A stretch of DNA of 64,000 nt from contig JAEWHK010000037.1 in assembly GCA_023387815.1 (NCBI GenBank), positions 45,258 to 109,257 on the forward strand, written 5' to 3'. Under the pieces are notes generated by a model. That model made no database searches. It saw only the letters and a list, made by a program, of their open reading frames with translations, and was not told where the DNA came from. Below, piece by piece: positions 16,520 through 24,913 of the stretch. How positions within the stretch are numbered: position 1 is the stretch's first letter; every line of letters starts with the position of its first letter. The position numbers and the translations under genes are program-made. The stretch is from Pseudomonadota bacterium (GTDB taxonomy: Bacteria > Pseudomonadota > Gammaproteobacteria > Burkholderiales > Burkholderiaceae_B).

Positions 16520-17689
16520 ATGGTTGCATTGCCGGACTACGAACGCATCGCACTTGTCCTGCAGGGTGGCGGTGCGCTGGGGGCCTACCAGGCTGGCGTC
16601 TTCGAAGGCCTGCAGCAGGCCGGCGTGCAACCGAACTGGATCTCTGGCATTTCCATTGGTGCACTCAACACCGCGATTATTGCCGGTAATCCCCCAGAGG
16701 AACGTACCAGCAAACTGCGCGAATTCTGGGAAACCATCTGTCAGTCCAATAACGGCTTTGGCCTGTTTCCCTGGTTTGAACAAAGTCTGTTCCAGTTCAG
16801 CGACGCGACGCGCAGCAGCCTCTCAGCCATGTATGGACTATCAGCCATCATGGATGGTCAGAACGGTTTCTTCACACCGCGTCTGCCCCCGCCGCCACTT
16901 TTTACGCCCGGCACGGTAGAAAACACCGGTTTCTACGATATGTCCGAGCTGCGTAACACCCTGCTGCGCCTTTGCGACTTCGAGCTGATCAACAAGGGTC
17001 ATCTGAACGTGTCGGTTGGCGCGGTCAATGTGCGAACCGGCAATTTCACCTACTTCTGCAATGACAGGCATCATCTGACGCCCGAACATTTCATGGCCTC
17101 GGGTGCCTTGCCACCGGCTTTTGCACCCGTGCAGATTGACGGTGAATACTATTGGGACGGCGGCATCATGTCCAACACGCCGCTGGGATACGTACTGGAT
17201 GCCGAAGAAAATTCGGACACGCTGGTTTTCCAGGTGGATCTGTGGAGTGCTTACGGGCAGCTGCCAAACAATATGCTGCAGGTCTATGACCGGGTCAAGC
17301 AGATTCAGTATTCGAGCCGTACGCGTCTGGTCACCAACCAGTGGGCACGCATGCAGCGCATGCGCAGTGTCATGGCGCAGGTGCTCGAACAGCTGCCTGA
17401 CACTCATACGCTGGATGAAGAGACGCTTGAAAAGGCCCGTGCCATTGCAGACAGCAAACACTGCAATGTCATTCAGCTGATATACCGGGATCGCGAATAC
17501 GAAACCTTCAATAAGGACTATCAGTTCGGCATGAGTGCAATGCGCGATCACTGGAAATCCGGGCTCAGGGATATCTGCAATACCCTGACGCACCCCGAAT
17601 ATCTGGCCATGCCTGATAACGATATTTCATTTGTGACTCATGATATTCATCGCCCACAGGGGCATGTTTCCCGCAGGAAGAAATTCTGA
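16520..17689 (+). CDS. Patatin-like phospholipase family protein
   Basis: 389-residue patatin-fold serine hydrolase. The oxyanion loop reads LQGGGALGAYQAG (about residues 14-26), the nucleophile elbow GISIGALNTA (GxSxG, about 43-52) and the catalytic aspartate lies in WDGGIMSNTPLG (about 213-224). The remaining C-terminal part matches the DUF3734-type extension of bacterial patatins, with a Trp/Arg-rich region (NQWARMQRMRSVM). The likely reaction is hydrolysis of acyl esters of phospholipids or storage lipids. It sits five bases after bdhA in one operon, so a role in 3-hydroxybutyrate/PHB metabolism is plausible but inferred. No signal peptide is seen. Confidence 0.88.
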   Translation: MVALPDYERIALVLQGGGALGAYQAGVFEGLQQAGVQPNWISGISIGALNTAIIAGNPPEERTSKLREFWETICQSNNGFGLFPWFEQSLFQFSDATRSSLSAMYGLSAIMDGQNGFFTPRLPPPPLFTPGTVENTGFYDMSELRNTLLRLCDFELINKGHLNVSVGAVNVRTGNFTYFCNDRHHLTPEHFMASGALPPAFAPVQIDGEYYWDGGIMSNTPLGYVLDAEENSDTLVFQVDLWSAYGQLPNNMLQVYDRVKQIQYSSRTRLVTNQWARMQRMRSVMAQVLEQLPDTHTLDEETLEKARAIADSKHCNVIQLIYRDREYETFNKDYQFGMSAMRDHWKSGLRDICNTLTHPEYLAMPDNDISFVTHDIHRPQGHVSRRKKF

Positions 17690-17728
17690 ATATTCAGATC
17701 GGGGCAGGTTCTTTCGCAGAGCAATATT

Positions 17729-17860
17729 GCAGCCGATAGAAAACGATAACCTGTAAAAACCGCTGCCAATAAAAAGCGTTGCCGATAAAGCCCGCAGCCA
17801 ATAAAAACGGCGAGCGATAAGAAATCGCAAACGATAAAAACGGCAACGGAAAAGAAAACG
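17729..17860. repeat. Degenerate 16-17-nt tandem repeats between the patatin and ypfJ genes
   Basis: About eight imperfect copies of a unit close to GCNGCCGATAAAAACG run head to tail. Units start at 17729, 17745, 17762, 17778, 17794, 17810, 17827 and 17843. Several contain a GCCG...CGGC inverted pair that could form small hairpins. The array ends directly at the convergent terminator. No coding potential was seen. Confidence 0.65.
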
Positions 17861-17880
17861 GAACCCGAAGGTTCCGTTTC
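17856..17880 (-). terminator. Terminator between convergent genes, UUCG hairpin
   Basis: A perfect 10-bp stem AAACGGAACC / GGTTCCGTTT (17856-17865 and 17870-17879). Read on the minus strand the loop is TTCG closed by C-G, the extra-stable tetraloop, followed by a T-rich run. This suits termination of the metallopeptidase gene; on the plus strand it may also stop the patatin transcript. Confidence 0.75.
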
Positions 17881-17959
17881 TGTTCTGGTGCTGTTTATGC
17901 CGACTCAGTGTCGCCCGACTATCTTCTCACTTCCAGGCGCTGCAAACCATCCCCGGCCA

Positions 17960-18829
17960 TTACTGCTCAAACGTATTGCACTGCTTCAGATCGCCGCTGG
18001 CGAGACCTCGTTTGAACCAGGTCATACGCTGTTCAGACGAGCCGTGAGTGAATGAATCAGGCACGACATGTCCCTGCGTCTGTTGCTGTATCTTGTCGTC
18101 ACCCACCGCAGACGCGGCATTCATGGCTTCTTCAATATCGCCATCTTCAATCACGGTGCCTTCTTTCTGCAGTTCATGGGCCCAGATGCCGGCAAAGCAG
18201 TCTGCCTGCAGTTCCACGCGAACAGACAGATCATTGGCCTGTCTTTCGTTCATGCTGCCGCGGGCCTGTGCTACTTTATCCATCACGCCCAGCAGATTTT
18301 GCACGTGGTGTCCCACTTCGTGTGCCAGCACGTAGCCCTGCGCGAAGTCACCTTGCACGCCCATCTGTGCACCCATCTGGTGGAAAAAACTCATGTCCAG
18401 ATAGACTTTGCGATCTTCAGGACAGTAGAAAGGGCCCATGGCAGACTGACCTACGCCGCAGCCGGAGCGTGTGGCACCGCTATACAGCACCAGGGCAGGG
18501 GGCTGGTAGGTTGCGCCATTGGCCTTGAAGATGCCGGACCAGACATTCTCTGTGGTTTTTAGTACCTTGGAAATAAAGACCTTGTCCTCATCATTGGCCA
18601 CGGGGGCGCCAGACTGCTGACTCTGCTGCGCAGGCTCCTGCATGATCTCTCCGCCGCCCAGAATCGCCATTGGATTGATGCCCAGGAAGTACCAGGCTGC
18701 CAGTGCAACCACAATGGTGCCGATGCCTATTTTTCCTCCGCCCAGGCGCATACCACCGCCGCCACGGAATCCACCCGTGCCGCGGCGGTCTTCCACGTTA
18801 CTGCTTTGTTCCTGGTCATCTAATCGCAT
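17960..18829 (-). CDS. YpfJ-type neutral zinc metallopeptidase
   Basis: 289-residue putative zinc metallopeptidase. After a Gly/Arg-rich cytoplasmic start (about 1-35) there is one membrane anchor (about 34-55, IGIGTIVVALAAWYFLG), then a catalytic domain with the zinc motif AHEVGHHVQNLLG (HExxH) and the downstream ELQADCFAGIWAH segment that supplies the third ligand. YNGATRSGCG-like context (YSGATRSGCGVGQSAMGPFYC) is typical of the family. The active domain should lie outside the cytoplasmic membrane. The physiological substrate is unknown. GAGGGA lies about 7 bases before the ATG. Convergent to the patatin operon. Confidence 0.9.
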   Translation of the reverse strand: MRLDDQEQSSNVEDRRGTGGFRGGGGMRLGGGKIGIGTIVVALAAWYFLGINPMAILGGGEIMQEPAQQSQQSGAPVANDEDKVFISKVLKTTENVWSGIFKANGATYQPPALVLYSGATRSGCGVGQSAMGPFYCPEDRKVYLDMSFFHQMGAQMGVQGDFAQGYVLAHEVGHHVQNLLGVMDKVAQARGSMNERQANDLSVRVELQADCFAGIWAHELQKEGTVIEDGDIEEAMNAASAVGDDKIQQQTQGHVVPDSFTHGSSEQRMTWFKRGLASGDLKQCNTFEQ

Positions 18830-19186
18830 AATATTTCCCTCTCATGCAAGCATGCCGGATTCCGACACGCTGACTCTTTTTTATGAATGTGCTATGACTG
18901 CGTCCTGATTTTATACGGTAACCTGCTACAAAACCCGGCAAAACCCGTAACCGAATGCAAGATGTACATCGCAGCTGAAATAATCCCCGGGTGTCTTCCT
19001 GACATTCATTTTCCGGTTTTCACGGATAAAATAGGTATATGAAAAATATGCTGAATCCAGTTGTGAAAGTTGCGCAGTTCGCGCCGGAAGTTTCCTTTGT
19101 GAATCCTTGTCGCATCAGCGGCCGATACGTGCTTTCGGCCTGCACAAACGCGTACGCTTTTGCTTGTCGCGGGAGCGCGCATTACC
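18830..19186. other. Divergent intergenic region upstream of ypfJ-type and M50-type genes
   Basis: A 357-base gap. It contains a short direct repeat CAAAACCCG (two copies near 18930) and a possible -10 box TAAAAT at 19027-19032. An open frame from 19039 to 19194 (51 codons, overlapping the next gene's start by 8 bases) has no recognisable similarity. It could be a leader peptide or a gene remnant. Nothing else was recognised. Confidence 0.4.
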
Positions 19187-19828
19187 ATGGATGAAATTGT
19201 CCGCGCCATCACCATTTTTGCCATCCCGCTGGTTCTGGGCATCACGCTGCCCGAGGCGGCAAGAGGCTATGTGGCCCATAAGCTCGGAGATCGCACGGCG
19301 CTCATGCTGGGCCGGCTCACGCTCAATCCGGGCAAACATATTGATCCTATCGGTACCATTCTGGTGCCGCTATTGCTGATTGCGCTTAATACCGGCTTTG
19401 TGATCGGCTGGCCCAAACCCATTCCGGTCAACGAAGCGAATTTTGCGCAGCCCAAACGGGATAGTGTCCTGCTGGCACTGGCCCGGCCGCTGGCCAATCT
19501 GCTGATGGGAATTATCTGGGTCATTACCGCCAGAATACTGCTTGGTGCGGGCCTCATGGATTCCTATTGGTGGAAGGTGGCGCTTGCCGGGTTCCAGCTG
19601 AATATTGTCCTGATGGTGTTTAATCTGCTGCCTATCCCGCCGATGGATGGAAGCCGTATCATTGCCGGCTTTCTGCCAGCGCGTCAGGCAATTGCCTATA
19701 TGCGGCTGGAGCCTTACGGGTTTTTCATTCTGCTCGGACTCATTGCCTTTGGCATATTGCAGGCGGTTCTGCTGCCCGTCATCGGGTTTATTCTGAATCT
19801 GCTGGCACAGCTGTTTCTGTTCGGATAA
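19187..19828 (+). CDS. Site-2-protease (M50) homologue lacking the HExxH histidines
   Basis: 213-residue polytopic membrane protein of the short M50 (YwhC-like) family, normally an intramembrane zinc protease. The sequence aligns well with active relatives in MLGRLTLNPGKHIDPIGT, in IGWPKPIPVN and in the second active-site motif NLLPIPPMDGSRI (Asp154). The first motif, normally LHEAAHGY, reads LPEAARGY (residues 21-28, bases about 19247-19270). The two zinc-binding histidines are therefore Pro22 and Arg26, while Glu23 remains. The frame is otherwise intact and well conserved, so the protein is probably made but should not bind zinc in the usual way. ATG 19187 gives the family's usual N-terminus. 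The upstream neighbours normally seen with this family are absent. Confidence 0.85.
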   Translation: MDEIVRAITIFAIPLVLGITLPEAARGYVAHKLGDRTALMLGRLTLNPGKHIDPIGTILVPLLLIALNTGFVIGWPKPIPVNEANFAQPKRDSVLLALARPLANLLMGIIWVITARILLGAGLMDSYWWKVALAGFQLNIVLMVFNLLPIPPMDGSRIIAGFLPARQAIAYMRLEPYGFFILLGLIAFGILQAVLLPVIGFILNLLAQLFLFG

Positions 19829-19847
19829 ATGTTCGGATAAAAATAAA

Positions 19848-20657
19848 ATGACCACACTCAAAGTCGTCAGTTACAACATTCATAAAGGTAAGTCTGCTTT
19901 CGGCAAACGGGTATCCCTCATGGACCTGCAAAGCGGCCTGACAGGGCTGGGGGCCGATCTGGTGTTTCTGCAGGAAGTGCAGGGTCGCAACACGCGCGTG
20001 GAATGTTTGCATGCGCAGCAGGATATGCTTGCTTCCCATTTGTCCATGGATGTCTGTTATGGCTGCAATGCGGTGCGCACCGATACGGATCACGGCAATG
20101 CGCTGCTCTCGCGCTTTCGAATTCTGGATCACGAGAACGAAGATATTTCCGATCATCGTCTGGAACAGCGCGGTGTGCTGCATGCCCGGGTCGAAATCGA
20201 CGGCAGAATGGTTCACTGTTTTGTTGCTCACCTTGGTCTGTTTGCCGGTAGTCGTGGTCGTCAGGTTTCGGCAATCATCGAACGCATCAAACGGATGGTG
20301 CCTGATGATGAGCCCCTGATTCTGGCCGGCGACTTCAACGACTGGAACGAAAAACTGGCACCGTATTTTGATCATGAACTCGGCTTGCACGAAGTGTTTG
20401 CCAACAGCCCCCTGCGCGTGGACGCCGAATTGCCACGATTGAAAACCTCGCTGCGCAGCATGATGGACGGTCGAGGTCTGATGTCGGTAGACCAGCTTGC
20501 ACCTCCACGAACCTTTCCCGCCATGTTCCCCTGGTTGCGTCTGGATCGCATGTATCAGCGCGGCTTTACCATTTTGTCGGCCCAGGTCCTCAAGGGCCGT
20601 CCCTGGACACGCATTTCCGACCACGCCCCCATCCTGGCGGAACTGGAACTGGAATGA
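19848..20657 (+). CDS. Endonuclease/exonuclease/phosphatase family protein
   Basis: 269-residue protein of the EEP (DNase I-like) fold. Motifs in order: SYNIHKGKS (about residues 8-16), LVFLQEVQG with the metal-binding Glu (about 38-46), AGDFNDWNE (about 161-169) and the terminal SDHAPILAELE with the catalytic His. Members of this subfamily may be DNases or phosphodiesterases; the substrate cannot be told from sequence. Its spacing (19 bases after the M50-like gene) and its end, abutting waaC, suggest one transcription unit leading into the LPS-core genes. Confidence 0.88.
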   Translation: MTTLKVVSYNIHKGKSAFGKRVSLMDLQSGLTGLGADLVFLQEVQGRNTRVECLHAQQDMLASHLSMDVCYGCNAVRTDTDHGNALLSRFRILDHENEDISDHRLEQRGVLHARVEIDGRMVHCFVAHLGLFAGSRGRQVSAIIERIKRMVPDDEPLILAGDFNDWNEKLAPYFDHELGLHEVFANSPLRVDAELPRLKTSLRSMMDGRGLMSVDQLAPPRTFPAMFPWLRLDRMYQRGFTILSAQVLKGRPWTRISDHAPILAELELE

Positions 20658-20680
20658 ATCGCGCCAAGGAACACGCAACC

Positions 20681-21634
20681 ATGATAAAAAAAATCCTGAT
20701 AGTCCGTTCGTCTTCTCTCGGAGATCTGGTGCATATGCTGCCGGCCATCTCTGATATTCATTCGCACTTTCCCGAAGCGCAGATTGACTGGGTTGTCGAA
20801 GAAAATTTCGCTGAAATCCCTGCCTGGCATCCGGCCGTGCACGAGGTGATTGTGATTTCCCATCGTCGCTGGCGTAAAAAATGGCTGTCGCGCGAGACCA
20901 CAGTGGAGCGTCGCGCCTTCGTTCAGAATCTGCGTCAGCGAGACTACGACATTGTGCTGGACATGCAGGGGCTCATGAAGTCTGCCTGGGTGGTGCGCCA
21001 GGCAAAGGGACGTCGCCACGGTCTGGACTGGCACTCTGCAAGAGAGTCGCTGGCTTCTCTTTTTTATGACGAGCGTCATAAAGTTGAGTTCTGGCAGCCT
21101 GCCGTTCAGCGCCAGCGACTATTGGCATCGCTTGCCCTGAAATACACCTACATCGGTGCGCCCGATTTCGGCCTGCAGCGTTTCACCGACAATACGCCCA
21201 TACAGGATTACGCGGTCATCATGCCCTCGGCAAGTCGCGACGACAAACTCTGGCCCGAGCAGGACTGGCTTGAGGTCTTTGGCATTCTGAAAGAGGCCGG
21301 TCTTGGTTTGAAACTGCTGGCGGGCAATGAAAAGGAAACCGCAAGGGCACAGGCGCTTATTCGGGATTTCGATAATGCCGAAGTTTTGCCACGAATGTCA
21401 TTAACCGAAGTTGCTACACTGTTGGCAGCCTGCAGAATCATGGTTGGCCTCGATAGCGGTCTGACTCATCTGGCGGCGGCACTTGGGCGTCCTACCATCG
21501 GCATTTACAGCGCATCCACACCGGTACGCACGCCGCTGGAGGGTTCGGGCTTTACCGCCAGCCTGGGTGACCGCGGGGTACCGCCGACACGTGACATGGT
21601 CGTATCAAAACTGAAACAGGCTTTGCAGGCCTGA
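20681..21634 (+). CDS. waaC: LPS heptosyltransferase I
   Basis: 317-residue GT9 family glycosyltransferase that adds the first L-glycero-D-manno-heptose to Kdo on lipid A, at the cytoplasmic face of the inner membrane. The start MIKKILIVRSSSLGDLVHMLP is the classic WaaC/WaaF N-terminus. The C-terminal half has VGLDSGLTHLAAALGRPTIGIY, the donor-binding D-S-G-x-x-H motif. An upstream ATG (20654) overlaps the preceding stop, but ATG 20681 has AAGGA at good spacing. waaA follows 43 bases later, so these two consecutive inner-core enzymes are co-expressed. Confidence 0.94.
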   Translation: MIKKILIVRSSSLGDLVHMLPAISDIHSHFPEAQIDWVVEENFAEIPAWHPAVHEVIVISHRRWRKKWLSRETTVERRAFVQNLRQRDYDIVLDMQGLMKSAWVVRQAKGRRHGLDWHSARESLASLFYDERHKVEFWQPAVQRQRLLASLALKYTYIGAPDFGLQRFTDNTPIQDYAVIMPSASRDDKLWPEQDWLEVFGILKEAGLGLKLLAGNEKETARAQALIRDFDNAEVLPRMSLTEVATLLAACRIMVGLDSGLTHLAAALGRPTIGIYSASTPVRTPLEGSGFTASLGDRGVPPTRDMVVSKLKQALQA

Positions 21635-21677
21635 TAGAAAGACTCCTTGTCCTTGTACCGGCACCAAGAATCACAAC

Positions 21678-23063
21678 ATGAATCGCTTCTTTTATACCGC
21701 AACCCTTAGACTGGCTTCCCCGCTGCTGCTGTGGTGGCTGCAGCGTCGTGCACGCAGGGCGGGCGGTGTCTGGGATATCCGCGGCGACGAGCGTTTCGGC
21801 CGATACGCGCAACGTGCACAGTCCGGCCCGCGCGATGAAGACGATGGCTATGCCGAAACGGTTTTCGGTTTTTCCAGGCCTGTCTGGGTGCATGCCGTCA
21901 GCCTGGGTGAGACACGTGCAGCCCAGCCGCTGGTTCAGGCATTGCTGGATCAGGGCCTGCCCGTGCTGCTCACGCATTTTACCGAGACGGGCCGATCTAT
22001 CGGCGCCAAGCTTTTTGCGCCTGCCATCAATACCGGCAGACTGTGCCAGGCATGGATGCCTTACGATTTTCCGGAAGCAGTGCAGGGGTTTCTGAACTAC
22101 TGGAAGCCGCGGTGCTGCATCCTGATTGAACGCGAAATCTGGCCCAATCTGGTGGCCGAAAGCAAGAAACAGAAGATCCCCGTGGTGGTGGCCAGTGCCC
22201 GTTTCTCACCGTCTTCCCTGAGGCGCGGCCAGTTATTGGGCAGCGTTCTGCGCAAGGCACTCACCAGTATTGATCTGATCCTGACGCAGACACATTTCGA
22301 TTCTGCACGGCTGGCCGATATTGGCGTCAAGCGGACGCGCGTGGTCGGCAATCTGAAGTTCGATCTGCGCATTTCCACCGAACAGTCGCATATGGGGCAG
22401 GTGGCGCGCCGACATATTGGCCGGCAGGTCATTGCGATTGCAAGTCTTCGCGAGGGCGAAGATGAACCGTTTGCCCAGGCGATTGCACAGACCATCAAAA
22501 CCCAGAAGGGCACAGCACCCGCCCCATCCGGCACAGGCCCGGCGGGCGCTAACGGCGAGTCTGTCAATCCCACGCCTCTGTTTGTGGTGGTGCCTCGGCA
22601 TCCTCAGCGTTTCGATGAAGTCGCCAGTGTGCTTAAGGAGCATGGACTTGATTTCTGCCGACGCAGTGACATGCCCACCGACAGCCAGCTGCGTACGGTC
22701 GACGTGATGCTGGGTGATTCGGTTGGTGAAATGTTTTTCTTTTATGGCATGGCCGATGTCGCCATCGTGGCCGGCAGCTTTGCCGAACTGGGCGGCCAGA
22801 ATCACATTGAAGCCAGTGCACTGGGTCTGCCCGTGATCGTTGGCCCGCATACCCGAAACTTTCAGCAGTCGGTTGAAGATGCCCTGACCGAAGGCGCGGC
22901 CCGGCGTGCCCAGACACCGGCCGAAGCAGTGGCGCTGGCTCTGAAGATATTGCAGAATCCCGAACTGCGCCTGGGCATGAGTCGTGCCGCCAAGGAATGG
23001 CTCTCCCTGCATGAAGGCGCAACCGACAGGATCATGTCGGCGCTGCAACCTTATTTGAAATAG
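21678..23063 (+). CDS. waaA: 3-deoxy-D-manno-octulosonic acid (Kdo) transferase
   Basis: 461-residue GT30 enzyme that transfers Kdo from CMP-Kdo to lipid IVA, anchored at the cytoplasmic side by an N-terminal hydrophobic stretch (TLRLASPLLLWWLQRR). Family marks: WVHAVSLGETRAAQPLV with the catalytic Glu, LLTHFTETGR, MPYDFPEAVQGFLNYWKPR, LIEREIWPNLV, VVPRHPQRFDEV, GSFAELGGQNHIEA. A Pro/Ala/Gly-rich insertion (about residues 278-297, GTAPAPSGTGPAGANGES) interrupts the second Rossmann domain and is longer than in most relatives. birA follows after three bases. Confidence 0.95.
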   Translation: MNRFFYTATLRLASPLLLWWLQRRARRAGGVWDIRGDERFGRYAQRAQSGPRDEDDGYAETVFGFSRPVWVHAVSLGETRAAQPLVQALLDQGLPVLLTHFTETGRSIGAKLFAPAINTGRLCQAWMPYDFPEAVQGFLNYWKPRCCILIEREIWPNLVAESKKQKIPVVVASARFSPSSLRRGQLLGSVLRKALTSIDLILTQTHFDSARLADIGVKRTRVVGNLKFDLRISTEQSHMGQVARRHIGRQVIAIASLREGEDEPFAQAIAQTIKTQKGTAPAPSGTGPAGANGESVNPTPLFVVVPRHPQRFDEVASVLKEHGLDFCRRSDMPTDSQLRTVDVMLGDSVGEMFFFYGMADVAIVAGSFAELGGQNHIEASALGLPVIVGPHTRNFQQSVEDALTEGAARRAQTPAEAVALALKILQNPELRLGMSRAAKEWLSLHEGATDRIMSALQPYLK

Positions 23064-23066
23064 ATT

Positions 23067-23927
23067 ATGTCGTTATTGCCAAGTGCTTCCGTCTTGCAGA
23101 AGACGCTTTATTCAGCTTTGCCGGATTTTGCCGGGATCGCCTGGGTTGAGCAGGTGGGCTCGACCAACGTCAACCTGATGCAGGAAGTCAGAAGTACCCA
23201 ATCGGAAATGGGCCGGCCGGCGCTGCTGGGCGCGCATACGCAGACCAGTGGCCGGGGCAGGGCGGGGCGCAAGTGGCAGGATACACCGGGCTCCACGCTC
23301 ATGTTTTCCTGCGCCTATGATGTATTTGTGCCACCTGCCCGTCTGCCGATGCTGGCTCCTGTGGCGGGCATCGTTGCCTGCGAGCAGCTGCGCAAAATCG
23401 CCGGCCCTGCCGTGCAGGATCGCCTGCTCATGAAATGGCCCAATGACATTCTTTATGACCAGGCCAAGCTGTCGGGGCTGCTGGTTGAATCCACCCGCCC
23501 TGCAAAACGCGAATCGCAGCATCACCATGTGGTGATTGTCGGCATGGGCATGAACCTGTCGAGTGCGGTGGAACTGACGCGGCATCTGGGCCGCAAGGTG
23601 GCCGACTGGACATCGGTACTGAGTGATATCAACGGAGACACCGGCCCCTCGGAAGACATTGCGCTTCTCGTGGCGCGAATCGCGCGGGCCTGGCGTGATG
23701 CTTTCGCCCAGTACGAGCAGCAGGGGTTCGAGGCCTTTATGGAGCGTCACCATCAGATTGACGCTTTGCACGAACAGGACGTCAATGTCGTGGTGGATGA
23801 CCGGGTCGTGCTGTCCGGCCCGGCTCGGGGTGTCAACAATGATGCATGTCTGCTGGTAGAAAGCGATGCACGCCTGCACGCCATCACCATCGGCGATATT
23901 TCCATCCGGCCCAGGAATCAGGACTGA
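23067..23927 (+). CDS. birA: Biotin--[acetyl-CoA-carboxylase] ligase
   Basis: 286-residue biotin protein ligase that activates biotin as biotinyl-AMP and attaches it to the biotin carboxyl carrier protein. It has GSTNVNLMQ, the biotinyl-AMP loop SGRGRAGRKW, and LMKWPNDILYDQAKLSGLLVE. The N-terminal helix-turn-helix domain of E. coli BirA is absent, so this is the monofunctional type without repressor activity. A C-terminal SH3-like domain is visible (about 225-286). It lies 3 bases after waaA and 4 before coaX. Confidence 0.95.
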   Translation: MSLLPSASVLQKTLYSALPDFAGIAWVEQVGSTNVNLMQEVRSTQSEMGRPALLGAHTQTSGRGRAGRKWQDTPGSTLMFSCAYDVFVPPARLPMLAPVAGIVACEQLRKIAGPAVQDRLLMKWPNDILYDQAKLSGLLVESTRPAKRESQHHHVVIVGMGMNLSSAVELTRHLGRKVADWTSVLSDINGDTGPSEDIALLVARIARAWRDAFAQYEQQGFEAFMERHHQIDALHEQDVNVVVDDRVVLSGPARGVNNDACLLVESDARLHAITIGDISIRPRNQD

Positions 23928-23931
23928 ACCC

Positions 23932-24750
23932 ATGTCTATTGTTCTCCTCGACGCAGGCAATTCGCGGGTCAAAGTCTCGGTTTTTGATCCATCCGGCACA
24001 GATACTGGCAATGAGTCGATGCGTACCTCGCCAGTACGTACCTTTACGCCCGATGCCCTCAATACGCTGGCCGATCTGGTAGCGAACCTGGCGCAGCCAC
24101 CGCAACGAGCCATAGGCGTCAGTGTGACGACCGATGCCATCCGCCGGGAACTCGATGCCATTCTGGCGCCGTGCCCCATCGAATGGCTGACTCCCGGTAC
24201 GCAATTATTGCGACTGAAAAACCGCTATCACAATCCTGCCGAACTGGGTCCGGATCGCTGGCTGGGTCTGCTGGGTATTCTCATGAGCCGCCCCGTGGAC
24301 GGCCCCATGATGCTGGTCAGTTTTGGAACGGCCACCACCATTGATACCATTGATGGTCACGAAACCTTTCTGGGCGGACTGATTCTGCCCGGTGTCAGCA
24401 TGATGCAGTCTTCGCTCGGGTCAGGGACCGCCCGACTACCCATTGCTCCCATGCCCGGGCAGCGCTGGCCGGCATTCCCACAAAATACACAGGCGGCGAT
24501 CGCAACGGGCATTGTCGCGGCGCAGACCGGCGCCGTTCTCCGTCAGTGGGAGCAGGTCGTGGAACAGCTCGGACAGGCCCCTCTCGTGTTTGTCACCGGC
24601 GGTGCGCGCGCCGCCATTCTCCCGGAACTACAGGCCCGTCTTGATTCATGCAGCGTGGACAGGGGATTTGGTACAATACCGCTAATCGAGTGCGAGTCGC
24701 CGGTTCTTGACGGGCTGCGCGCCGTTGCTCAGGACTCACGGGACGCCTAG
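23932..24750 (+). CDS. coaX: Type III pantothenate kinase
   Basis: 272-residue CoaX-type kinase that phosphorylates pantothenate, the first step of coenzyme A synthesis. It belongs to the ASKHA fold and is distinct from CoaA. Seen motifs: LLDAGNSRVKVSVFD (phosphate 1 loop), RYHNPAELGPDRWLGLLG (substrate site), VSFGTATTIDTID (phosphate 2) and FLGGLILPGVSMMQSSL. ATG 23932 is chosen since the longer frame (23866) lies inside birA. The birA-coaX pairing is common in betaproteobacteria. CoaX enzymes typically need a monovalent cation. Confidence 0.95.
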   Translation: MSIVLLDAGNSRVKVSVFDPSGTDTGNESMRTSPVRTFTPDALNTLADLVANLAQPPQRAIGVSVTTDAIRRELDAILAPCPIEWLTPGTQLLRLKNRYHNPAELGPDRWLGLLGILMSRPVDGPMMLVSFGTATTIDTIDGHETFLGGLILPGVSMMQSSLGSGTARLPIAPMPGQRWPAFPQNTQAAIATGIVAAQTGAVLRQWEQVVEQLGQAPLVFVTGGARAAILPELQARLDSCSVDRGFGTIPLIECESPVLDGLRAVAQDSRDA

Positions 24751-24751
24751 A

Positions 24752-24913
24752 ATGCGCACTCTCTTTTTCATCATCGTCGCGGCCAATCTTCTTACTTACG
24801 GACTGGGCGCCGGCTGGTTCGGCCTCAAACCCGGCGAAACCCGCATGGGCGCTGCCGTTCGCACCCCCACTGAATTTCGTCCCGGCGCGATTGAAGTCGG
24901 ACCTTTAAAATAA
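24752..24913 (+). CDS. Small single-pass membrane protein, possible SPOR-less remnant
   Basis: 53-residue protein starting MRTLFFIIVAANLLTYGLG, one N-terminal hydrophobic segment followed by a short polar tail ending AIEVGPLK. In related bacteria the gene after coaX often encodes a longer anchored protein ending in a peptidoglycan-binding SPOR domain with a similar beginning; here it ends before any such domain. The stop TAA overlaps the ATG of the hydrolase gene by one base, so it is translated in the operon and not obviously frameshifted. Function unknown. Recognition of the relationship is inference from position and N-terminus. Confidence 0.6.
   Translation: MRTLFFIIVAANLLTYGLGAGWFGLKPGETRMGAAVRTPTEFRPGAIEVGPLK

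Noticed and set aside
19039..19194. 51-codon open frame before the M50-like gene
   Set aside because: No similarity or clear ribosome-binding site; mentioned only as a possible leader peptide within the intergenic entry.
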